64,000 bases of DNA from Nitrospinaceae bacterium (lineage in GTDB: Bacteria > UBA8248). The DNA lies in NCBI GenBank assembly GCA_018669005.1, contig JABJAL010000086.1, forward strand, positions 56,835 through 120,834, written 5' to 3'. The translations under genes and the position numbers were made by a program. This document shows positions 33,673 through 40,589 of this stretch, piece by piece (position 1 is the stretch's first letter; each line of letters begins with the position of its first letter). The notes below the pieces were generated by a model. It did not search any database, had not been told where the DNA came from, and was given only the letters and a program-made list of their open reading frames with translations.

Positions 33673-34401
33673 CTACACCGGCGGCCAAATACGCTTTGCA
33701 ACCGTCGGCGATCCCGGTGCGTGATCGAGGGTACCGACCACCTTGATAGACCATTCCCTCTCGGCCCCCTGAAGCAATTTAATACCTGGAAAATGCTCCA
33801 GCACTTCTTCAGATATAAGTTCGTAGAAAATACTGTGTTTGGCCCATCCCGATGAGGAGATAAGTTTACGCACTCCAATACAGCCATGCATTCGTTCAAG
33901 AGAAGGCAACCGCAATTGGGCATACCAAGTCCCCATCTCCAATTCATCCTCAGCAGATTCAAGGTTAAAGCTCCCTATCTGGATTACCGGCCCCGGCACG
34001 CTCCCTGGAGTTCTTTGGGCGCTTTCGGGACCGTCCAACCGGAGCTCCTCGGCGAAGATACAAGTTCGCTCCCCGATTCGGCGTCCAAGCATCTCGCGTG
34101 TCTCGGTGCTCTGGTTTTCGACTATATGGGCCAAGCTCGGGTTCATGAAGGTATAGGTTGATTCTCCGCCGAACATAGCCACGAATTCGGTTCCCGATGG
34201 GATGGATGTATCGTCCGCGTACTTCACGTGCGGATTTATTTCCTGAGATTTCCCCCTCCCCAACAACTCGTAGTGTGCGCCCCAGAGAAAGCCGGGGCGG
34301 GAAGACATCTCGGGGATGTATTTCTCGTGGAACCAGGCGAGATATTCCGCTTCGCCCTCTATCGGAAGGTCATACCATGTCACCCAAAGGCCCATGTCCA
34401 T
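33673..34401 (-). CDS. Hypothetical protein, possible tandem dimeric alpha/beta-barrel domains
   Basis: Unrecognised 242-residue soluble protein with no signal or membrane segment. The first half (WVTWYDLPIEGEAEYLAWFHEKYIPEM, then FLWGAHYEL, VAMFGGEST) has the look of an EthD or antibiotic-monooxygenase type ferredoxin-like fold. The second half (GTWYAQLRLPSLERMHGCIGVRKLISSSGWAKHSIFYEL) could be a second copy. The start at 34401 uses GGAG 9 bases upstream; an ATG at 34410 is too close to it. It lies upstream of the big FAD/Fe-S gene on the same strand, 240 bases away. Confidence 0.65.
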   Translation of the reverse strand: MDMGLWVTWYDLPIEGEAEYLAWFHEKYIPEMSSRPGFLWGAHYELLGRGKSQEINPHVKYADDTSIPSGTEFVAMFGGESTYTFMNPSLAHIVENQSTETREMLGRRIGERTCIFAEELRLDGPESAQRTPGSVPGPVIQIGSFNLESAEDELEMGTWYAQLRLPSLERMHGCIGVRKLISSSGWAKHSIFYELISEEVLEHFPGIKLLQGAEREWSIKVVGTLDHAPGSPTVAKRIWPPV

Positions 34402-34417
34402 ATGTCTCATCTCCTTT

Positions 34418-34555
34418 TTAAATTTCGTTTCCTTGCATTGAGAGGTCTAGGCCGAATTCTATATTTGATTTAATAGACGGCAAATAATCCTTGAATACCT
34501 GAATTAAAACCTGTGCGATATCCATGCTGGGAATTTTGCCACGCTTGTGCCCCAT
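34418..34555 (-). CDS. Possible small protein, 45 residues
   Basis: Unrecognised short frame MGHKRGKIPSMDIAQVLIQ... ending SMQGNEI, with AAGAGG 8 bases before its ATG. It stops 16 bases before the start of the 33673-34401 gene and could be coupled to it. It begins just downstream of the dead IS5 transposase, so it may instead be a chance frame or the tail of a disrupted gene. Amphipathic helix likely; no motif. Confidence 0.3.
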   Translation of the reverse strand: MGHKRGKIPSMDIAQVLIQVFKDYLPSIKSNIEFGLDLSMQGNEI

Positions 34556-34629
34556 AGAGCGAACCTCTTAAGTTGGTCTTGTTGCACAATTCCAGTTGCT
34601 AGCGGACCAGGGCCCTCTTGCCTCACGCA

Positions 34630-35258
34630 CTACCGGACCCGGATGGATTTAGGTATCCCAATTCCCGTCATTCGATTCAGCGCAGCACATTTCACCATTA
34701 CTTCCGCTTATTGACTATCAGGCCCTCGAGTGGCGAGGCGTCCACCAAATACCGCCTTGAATCGTGAGAAGGTATTCTTCGCCAGACTCTGCCGGATGTA
34801 ACTGTTTAATACTCGCCATTCGTAGTGCCCCTTCCATGGGCAGCTTCGTGGCATGCCCTGGTATCGTAGGCACCCCGTCAGCGGAAACTTGACGCACCCG
34901 GCCGGGGATCTGATCGAGCAAAGGCGGCAACATCAGACAGTCGTGGAAACTATTTTTCGTAACTTCCATAGCCACAATTTCCTTTGTTCTCTCGTCAACG
35001 CCCAGATACAGTTTACGCCAAGCTCATCGACGACTGGAGGTTGAGAAGAAACACGGACTTCAGCACCAGAGCGCACTGAATCGCGGTGTCCAAGTAAACC
35101 TTTGGTGTGCCCGGTCCAATGCGTTACTCCGTGTTTCGCCGCCCCGCGATGGCGTCTTCATCGAACCAGAATATCAGTCGACCTCTCGCGATGAGAGCCC
35201 GATTGTAATCGAGCCAATTTCGGACACGATACCGAAATACATAGTCATTTTTTGTCAT
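34630..35258 (-). pseudogene. Decayed IS5-family transposase
   Basis: Read on the minus strand from an ATG at 35258, the translation begins RVRNWLDYNRALIARGRL and IFWFDEDAI, then after a stop PKVYLDTAIQCALVLKSVFLL, which is the N-terminus of IS5-type transposases. Further on, in other frames, come VAMEVTKNSFHDCLMLPPLLDQIP, YDTRACHE, then IRQSLAKNTFSRFKAVFGGRL, and finally VKCAALNRMTGIGIPKS, all recognisable transposase blocks in the correct order. At least two stops and several frameshifts separate them, and the length is about two thirds of normal. The element is dead. A GTGCAACAAGACC-like stretch near 34586 may be part of an old terminal repeat. Confidence 0.8.
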
Positions 35259-35310
35259 GGACCTAACGTACCGGCACAGCAATAATTTTGGAATTCTGCA
35301 GCAGTTCTCC

Positions 35311-35490
35311 CCAAACCCACCTTGTTTTTGGCGGCAGAGAATACGGCGCTTTTGGGTCGGTTTGGGGGCTGAAAGTTTCTCTGGATAAGACTTTATTTTC
35401 GCCAGAATCCCCCGAATACGCCCACAGCCCGAGACCTTTTAAGGTTCCCGGGCTGCGGAGAATACTTAGTGAGACTCTTTGGTGGAGGCG
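35311..35490. repeat. Dispersed recombinase-linked repeat, copy 3
   Basis: Closely matches 5008-5187 throughout (CTTGTTTTTGGCGGCA, ATACGCCCACA, TTCCCGGGCTGCGGA, GTGAGACTCTTTGGTGG). At its right edge the sequence runs into a degenerate copy of the ssrA 3' end. The rest of the gene-free stretch up to 35847 holds a 21-base near match (35632-35652) to the end of the integrase remnant at 46136, and nothing else I can name. Open frames across it translate to the WWRRR-type peptides that come from reading RNA-gene ends as protein, and are not genes. Confidence 0.75.
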
Positions 35491-35502
35491 GCGAAAATTG
35501 AA
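35478..35502. other. Candidate attachment site: degenerate copy of the ssrA 3' end
   Basis: The 25 bases starting TGGTGGAGGCGGCG match the ssrA 3' end at 46209-46233 at 22 positions, in the same orientation. A tyrosine-recombinase remnant abuts the ssrA copy on its island side. Direct repeats of an RNA gene 3' end, with an integrase next to one of them, are the standard signature of an integrated island; here it would span about 10.7 kb. The mismatches imply an old event. Confidence 0.6.
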
Positions 35503-35847
35503 CCTTACTTCCAAATCGCCTCTAAACCCTTGCGGGAGGTGGCTTTTCCTCAATTCACAAAATGTTACAGAAATATGTTCATCCCATCTGGTCCCGTTTG
35601 CTCCCATATCGTCCCACCGCTACGTACTGGCTTACGGCACTATAGCTGCACTTCAGTTTCATGGATTTTCCTCGGCCTCTTCTCTGCCCCTGATTTTTCT
35701 CCAAGCGAGCAAATCCATATCATCACACCCACAATGACCTGTACCGCCTCCACGGACACGTTTTGAGTTCCTTGGGGTGGTGGATTAGTAATTCTCCACG
35801 CCAATGGCAATGAATGTTCCCAACAAGAACGAACTTCTCGATGAATA

Positions 35848-36270
35848 TTATTTATTCTCACTCAAAAACTCGAAGTCGATTTCATGTATTGTTGCGGAAT
35901 TCAAAAAATCGTTCAGTTCCTGTTTGATCAAAGCCCATTTAGCATGATGGGGGCAGACGCTTGCATTGCCACACACACCTAAGCCGACCACACAATTAGA
36001 AAATGACTCCCTCCCTTCGATGGCGAGCAATATGCGCGCGAGCGTTATTTGCTCCTGCGGCACCGCAAGAAGAAACCCACCCCCAGGGCCTTTCTTTGAG
36101 TCGAGAATCCGTCCCTTCACCAACATCTGAAGAATCTTCGCTGCCGTGGGTTCAGAAATTCCCGTATCTTTTGAAATATTTTGTACCGTGCAGATTTTTC
36201 CCTTTTCCAAGTGCACCATATACACAAGCACAAACATGGCGTGCCGAACTGGAGCAGAGAACAAGCCCAT
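35848..36270 (-). CDS. Rrf2-family Fe-S regulator
   Basis: Transcription factor of 140 residues. The winged helix occupies residues 1-80 (YMVHLEKGKICTVQNISKDTGISEPTAAKILQ-like recognition region, KKGPGGGFLLA wing). Three Cys follow in the Rrf2 spacing (NCVVGLGVCGNASVCPHH), as in IscR, NsrR and RsrR, which bind an Fe-S cluster sensing NO, oxidants or iron status. The ATG at 36270 has GAGG upstream; a GTG four codons earlier has none. It is the last gene of the nitrite oxidoreductase-like run and probably controls it. NO or nitrite-derived stress is the natural signal to expect, by inference. Confidence 0.88.
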   Translation of the reverse strand: MGLFSAPVRHAMFVLVYMVHLEKGKICTVQNISKDTGISEPTAAKILQMLVKGRILDSKKGPGGGFLLAVPQEQITLARILLAIEGRESFSNCVVGLGVCGNASVCPHHAKWALIKQELNDFLNSATIHEIDFEFLSENK

Positions 36271-36331
36271 AGCTGGCCTCACTCTTTTTCAGCGGGAGAT
36301 AGTTTCGATTCTGCCTTAAATACTTACGATA

Positions 36332-36487
36332 CTAACTAGAGTCGTTCCGCACCCATCCAAAACTGATAATGGATAAAATGCCCGCCAGGATGCCCCAGAA
36401 TAGAACTCCGGCGTCACGCGAAGTCTCGGAAAAGAACATATAACTGACAATCACCATCACAATCGAAAAGCCTATTACGTAGCGCAT
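36332..36487 (-). CDS. Small two-helix membrane protein, 51 residues
   Basis: Short gene with an excellent ribosome site (TAGGAG, 6 bases before the ATG at 36487). The product begins MRYVIGFSIVMVIVSYMFF, a membrane helix, has a short polar turn (SETSRDAG) and a second helix (VLFWGILAGILSIISFGW), and ends RNDSS. It lies between the cytochrome gene and the Rrf2 gene on the same strand. Small membrane proteins of this kind often assist assembly of, or dock, a redox complex; no family was recognised. An ATG two codons upstream is too near the ribosome site. Confidence 0.6.
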   Translation of the reverse strand: MRYVIGFSIVMVIVSYMFFSETSRDAGVLFWGILAGILSIISFGWVRNDSS

Positions 36488-36684
36488 GGCCATCTCCTAG
36501 CTGCGCGGGTAGGGAGGCTTTAGAGAATTATTACTCCCCTGTTAGTTTCGCCAGCGAAGAATTCTCCCGTTCCAAATAAAATTCAGAGTGGCAACGACCT
36601 CGCCCCTCCGGGACAAGTTTCAGCGTTGACTAAGTATTATCGAGACACGGACTCTCCATACATCAAGTTCGAATATCTTCTCCA

Positions 36685-38238
36685 TTACTCGATTCTAATT
36701 TTGTACCAAGTCGTGACGGACTTTTGCCCGTTTCGGTCTCCCCGGCTGCCGTCCCATACAGCAAACGCGATGGGATGAATCGTTCCCGGACGGAGCTTTA
36801 CGTCTTTTTTCTCACCGTTTTGGATAGACCGGGTAAACACAACACGCCATTTGCCCTTCCACCACCGCTCCGTGCTTTTAAGGTGTTGCCCTCCAGGCGC
36901 CTGAGGCCGAAGCGTTCCGAAACCAGCAGCATTGAGTTCCATCGCGGGCAGAGCGAGGAAGGGGCTTGAGTTGGGATTCTTGGCCGCCCACGCTGAAATA
37001 AACGGCTTTTTCGTGGCGCGCGCCGAGACGATTTTTGCGTGGCCCATCTTCCTTCGCGGGTAGACACGACCCGCGAACGGATAGTCGTCCACTGCCATGC
37101 CCGGATACTTCGCCTCGACGCCGGTCGTTTTCCGGCCCATCGCGGCATTCCAGTACCAGATATTAACCAAGTTATCGGCTGAACCCATGATGAAAAGCGG
37201 TGGGTCTTGTTCACGCAATGAAAATTGAATGGCGGAGCCATCCGCGAAAGAATTCGTTGAAACGATTCGCCTGTCTGGCGTCGAATCGTCCCATTCAAGA
37301 CGAATGGATATTTTCTTTTCGCTGTGAAGCGCCCGAACATCAACTTCCACCGGCGGGCGTCCGTCGTTATGAATCTGCATCATCGGTATCACGGTGGCGG
37401 CAACCGACTGCCACCGCTCGTCATTCGTCCGCGTGGGAACCTCACCAGACACTCTTCGTGCCGGAATCATACCTGTTCCGGGCTGCCAGAAATCGCGGCC
37501 CTTTGAGAATTGCCGCACATAATGGGCGATGGCAATCAAGTCCGTTTCATTCTCCATTGTTTCGGCGTGTGAGGGCATCGGAGTTCCCTCGATACCCGTT
37601 TGAATTCTAGTAATAATGGAGCGTGCATCGCCCCCGCCCTTGAACACGCCGCGCGTGTAATCGTTTGGTGGAATAGGCCTTTTTTTGTAGTCCCTGAGCG
37701 TAGGTGCGCTTTCTCCTTTTCCATCTCCTTTATCGCCATGGCATTTATTACATCCATATTTCAGATAGGCCTTTTTGCCTTTTGAAACCCACACACTCGT
37801 TGAAGGCGGTATTTTGGCCGGGATATTGGGGAATTCTTCCGCTTCTTCCTCAAAATCAGACAATGAAAGCACATACTCCGCCAGCGCCTTCAAGTCCCTA
37901 TCGGGAAGAGAGATAAAACTCGGCATGGTCGAACCGGGAAGACCGAGTCTCAGTGTGTGAACGATGTCCGAGCGCCTCGGCGGGTCACCCTGGAAGGTAC
38001 TCCGAAACTTATATACCTTGCTGGTGAAATCCCGGGGCTTTGGATAAATCAGATAGGCGGCCTCGCCGTCGCCCTTGCCCGAGATGCCGTGGCAGGCAGC
38101 GCACTCCCGGTCAAAAATTACCTTACCGTCCGCAGCCAATTTCAAATTTAATTTAAACTTCGCGGCCCCGGCAGTTGCCGCAGGTCCAAAGGTCATTGCA
38201 AGCAAGGCCGCCGCTGCAACAATACGTTTAAAGATCAT
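36685..38238 (-). CDS. Dihaem cytochrome c with ethylbenzene-dehydrogenase-type haem b domain (NxrC-like)
   Basis: Periplasmic electron carrier of 517 residues. Signal peptide 1-26 (MIFKRIVAAAALLAMTFG...GAA). Two cytochrome c domains follow, with haem motifs CAACH (46-50) and CNKCH (163-167) and axial Met candidates in STMPSFISLP and GTPMPSHAET. From about residue 280 comes the EB_dh domain that binds haem b in gamma subunits of type II DMSO-reductase-family enzymes (VDVRALHSEKKISIRLEWDD, then FTRSI near the end). The fusion of both parts is unusual; the gamma subunit is normally separate. I prefer the ATG at 38238 over the frame extension upstream. It lies 14 bases after the chaperone gene and would take electrons from the NxrB-like subunit. 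Confidence 0.88.
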   Translation of the reverse strand: MIFKRIVAAAALLAMTFGPAATAGAAKFKLNLKLAADGKVIFDRECAACHGISGKGDGEAAYLIYPKPRDFTSKVYKFRSTFQGDPPRRSDIVHTLRLGLPGSTMPSFISLPDRDLKALAEYVLSLSDFEEEAEEFPNIPAKIPPSTSVWVSKGKKAYLKYGCNKCHGDKGDGKGESAPTLRDYKKRPIPPNDYTRGVFKGGGDARSIITRIQTGIEGTPMPSHAETMENETDLIAIAHYVRQFSKGRDFWQPGTGMIPARRVSGEVPTRTNDERWQSVAATVIPMMQIHNDGRPPVEVDVRALHSEKKISIRLEWDDSTPDRRIVSTNSFADGSAIQFSLREQDPPLFIMGSADNLVNIWYWNAAMGRKTTGVEAKYPGMAVDDYPFAGRVYPRRKMGHAKIVSARATKKPFISAWAAKNPNSSPFLALPAMELNAAGFGTLRPQAPGGQHLKSTERWWKGKWRVVFTRSIQNGEKKDVKLRPGTIHPIAFAVWDGSRGDRNGQKSVTTWYKIRIE

Positions 38239-38251
38239 GGTCATGCCCCTC

Positions 38252-39025
38252 TCAATTAATATCGGAATCGGCGTTGCCGTCAGTTTGCCAGTCAGAATGG
38301 TCCCAATCGTCTGAAGCCATGGGAAGCAATTCCCCACGCGAAACATCGGGCACAAATTCCGGTTCCGCCTCAACTAGTTTATTTTCGGCCTCGATGAATT
38401 TATCAAGCAGCCGAGCGGCATCTCCGTAAACCCCGCCTTTGCTCTGGCGAACCAATCGCTTTACGAAAATGGGGGCCCACTTGCCAATATGGTCTTCAAA
38501 AAAAGCGGTGTGGGCCTGTCGGCAAATTTCCGCTTCTTCGGCCTTTCCTGCCTCAAGCGCATGGGCCTCCTTGAAGGTCACCAGGTAGAGGAACTCAAGC
38601 TGAATCGAAATGTGATCGAGCCGCTCCATGCCATCCCGCGGGGCAACGCCAAAAGCGTTGTAGAATCCCCCCAAGTCGGCGAGAACGTTCGACTGTCGAA
38701 ACAGGTGTATATTTCCGTACTCGGTCTCATACGGTGGACAATGTTTGGAAATCGTGTGACCGAACACTTCTTGATACTCGTCCTCCAGATCCTCGAGGCT
38801 AAAGCGCTTGCTCGCGAGGTGACTTTTTTCTAATTTACTAAGAAAGCGATATTCTTTTTGCTCGGCAAGTTGCGTGCAAGCGCATGCAAATGATTTACGC
38901 TCCTCATCGCCCGCGATTTCGGTCCACGACTCAGCGTCCGGGTATCGAAAACAAGCCGAGAGATAGGAATAAACGCGGCTCCTTGCAAGGGCGAGCATCG
39001 CTTCTTTGGGAATCGTGGCGTTCAT
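38252..39025 (-). CDS. TorD/DmsD-family molybdoenzyme chaperone
   Basis: All-helical cytoplasmic chaperone of 257 residues. The family signature lies at LEDLEDEYQEVFGHTISKHCPPYETEYG (E-Y-x-x-x-F-G then PYET), and later LGGFYNAFG and DHISIQLEFLYLV are standard. It holds the apo catalytic subunit, guides cofactor insertion and delays Tat export until folding is complete. GGAGGAG sits upstream of the ATG. It is between the NxrB-like and cytochrome genes, as in type II DMSO-reductase-family operons (NarJ, DdhD, ClrD positions). The last 35 residues are acidic and likely disordered. Confidence 0.9.
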   Translation of the reverse strand: MNATIPKEAMLALARSRVYSYLSACFRYPDAESWTEIAGDEERKSFACACTQLAEQKEYRFLSKLEKSHLASKRFSLEDLEDEYQEVFGHTISKHCPPYETEYGNIHLFRQSNVLADLGGFYNAFGVAPRDGMERLDHISIQLEFLYLVTFKEAHALEAGKAEEAEICRQAHTAFFEDHIGKWAPIFVKRLVRQSKGGVYGDAARLLDKFIEAENKLVEAEPEFVPDVSRGELLPMASDDWDHSDWQTDGNADSDIN

Positions 39026-39037
39026 CGATGCTCCTCC

Positions 39038-40309
39038 CTATATGCTGTTGGCCCGCTCGGCGGGGCGTCTTTGAAGGCCTTCCTCGACAGTCATACTCAC
39101 AAGCTCATTGCCCTTGGCGTCGTATCCGATAACCGTGTCGTTGAAGAGCGCCCAAGGCTTACCATTTATCTTTGTCTCATAGACTTTTGGACCATCCTTA
39201 ATCTCATAGCGTGCGATGATGGCCTGCTGGGCGCGGAAGAGCTGCATGACAGCCAGAAGCTCTCGCGATGGCGCCGTATAGCGCTCGATAGCTTGATCCA
39301 CGCCGGGACCAAACATCTGATGCAGATATGCCCGCGGCACCCAGCGCGGAGGAATGTAGTAGCCGTTCGGCTCGGTTCCAAACTGGGGATACAGCGGGAG
39401 CGCCACTTTTTCCTTTTTCACGAGAAAGTGAATGGGATTCTGTGGATCATTCGCCCAATCGCCCGTCTTTTTGTCTATCTCGACAAGACCCTGCATACGA
39501 ATTTTTCCGACGCAGGCTGTCATGCAGCGCGTCTCCCACGGTGTTCCGTTCGCGAGAGTCTCTTTGCCCTCTATGCGCGGATAGCAGCCAATGCATTTCT
39601 CGCTCGTGCGCGTTTCCGTGCGGAACATTGATTTCTTGTAGGGGCAGGCCTCGACGCATTTCCGGTAGCCACGGCACCGCTCCTGGTCGATGAGCACAAT
39701 GCCGTCCTCTGGCCGCTTGTAGATGGCCTTGCGCGGGCATGCCGCCAGGCAGGCCGGATAGGTGCAGTGGTTGCAGATGCGCTGGAGATAGAAAAACCAG
39801 TTTTTGTGTTCTGGCAAACTCACGCCTGATTTATCGTAGGTGCCCCGCACACCCTTGGTACCTTTGGGAGTGTCCTCGCCGATGTTGGGAAAACGCCATT
39901 CCTCATCACTCGGAAGATAGCCCATAACCCGCTGCGGGCCCTCGGGCCCGACCCGGCGAGAGGCCGCCTCGAAGATGGTCATTCCATCATAGGAGCCATA
40001 GGGGCGGCGAGCCCCGTTCTTTGTGGCGTCCCACTCCTGTTTGCCGGGATTCGCTTCCTCGAGCATTTCAAGGGCTTTTACATCCCAGTTCTGGGGATAG
40101 CCGCCGTAGGGTTTCGATTCGACATTGTTCCACCACATGTACTCCTGACCCTTGGAGAAAGTCCAGGTGGACTTACAAGCCATCGAGCAGGTTTGGCAGC
40201 CGATGCAGCGGTTGATGTTAAATACAAAAGCAAACTGATGGTCGGGATGTTTCTCCTCGTAGGGATACGCCATCTTCCGCCCGAGCTGCCAGTTATATAC
40301 CTGAGACAT
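39038..40309 (-). CDS. NxrB-like nitrite oxidoreductase/nitrate reductase beta subunit
   Basis: Iron-sulfur subunit of 423 residues. It starts QVYNWQLGRKMAYPYEEKHP and has NINRCIGCQTCSMACKSTWTFSKGQEYMWWNN, CNHCTYPACLAACPRKAIYKRPEDG, CRGYRKCVEACPYKK and KCIGCYPR...ETRCMTACVGKIR, giving four Cys sets. Whole stretches, including the long C-terminal region NGYYIPPRW and MFGPGVDQAIERY, follow what I recall of Nitrospira and anammox NxrB. As I recall, one Cys of the first set is Asp in Nitrospira NxrB; here it is Cys. Length fits (about 425). No Tat signal: the subunit travels with its partner. GGAGGATGAATG precedes the start. Confidence 0.9.
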   Translation of the reverse strand: MSQVYNWQLGRKMAYPYEEKHPDHQFAFVFNINRCIGCQTCSMACKSTWTFSKGQEYMWWNNVESKPYGGYPQNWDVKALEMLEEANPGKQEWDATKNGARRPYGSYDGMTIFEAASRRVGPEGPQRVMGYLPSDEEWRFPNIGEDTPKGTKGVRGTYDKSGVSLPEHKNWFFYLQRICNHCTYPACLAACPRKAIYKRPEDGIVLIDQERCRGYRKCVEACPYKKSMFRTETRTSEKCIGCYPRIEGKETLANGTPWETRCMTACVGKIRMQGLVEIDKKTGDWANDPQNPIHFLVKKEKVALPLYPQFGTEPNGYYIPPRWVPRAYLHQMFGPGVDQAIERYTAPSRELLAVMQLFRAQQAIIARYEIKDGPKVYETKINGKPWALFNDTVIGYDAKGNELVSMTVEEGLQRRPAERANSI

Positions 40310-40321
40310 CATTCATCCTCC

Positions 40322-40585
40322 TTAAAAATTTACCGGGATCCAGTTGGCCCGGGCTTTTACGATGGCTTCCTTCACGGCGTCCTCGCCCTGAGAGAGGAAA
40401 ACGCCGTGGGGTACCGAATAGAACGGATTGCTGAACATGGCCAAAATCTCTTCGTCCGACTCGCCCATTCGCATGAACTCCTCGGCCAGACAGCGGGCCA
40501 TCTCGGATTCCATCTCGCTATCCTCGGGCATGGGCATGGAGATGAGCTCCATTGGATCTTCGTGTTCAAATTCATCCTTTGGCAT
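40322..40585 (-). CDS. Small acidic protein in the nxr-like operon, 87 residues
   Basis: Unrecognised 87-residue protein placed tightly between the catalytic subunit gene (4 bases away) and the beta subunit gene (12 bases). The N-terminal third is acidic and Met-rich (MPKDEFEHEDPMELISMPMPEDSE in part). The rest looks like one helical unit with MARCLAEEFMRMGESDEEILAMF, followed by NPFYSVPHGVFLSQGEDAVKEAI. GAGGGGATAAAGAA lies before the ATG. No signal peptide, so it should act in the cytoplasm, perhaps in assembly or export of the enzyme. It is not a known structural subunit of nitrite oxidoreductase. Confidence 0.75.
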   Translation of the reverse strand: MPKDEFEHEDPMELISMPMPEDSEMESEMARCLAEEFMRMGESDEEILAMFSNPFYSVPHGVFLSQGEDAVKEAIVKARANWIPVNF

Positions 40586-40589
40586 TTCT

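Noticed and set aside
34718..34975. An 85-codon frame as a stand-alone gene
   Set aside because: Its sequence is an internal block of the dead IS5-family transposase, shifted in frame from the rest.
35288..35737. A 149-codon frame over repeat copy 3
   Set aside because: It reads the ssrA-like end as WWRRR peptides and crosses repeat borders; the frame is not kept between copies in the same way.
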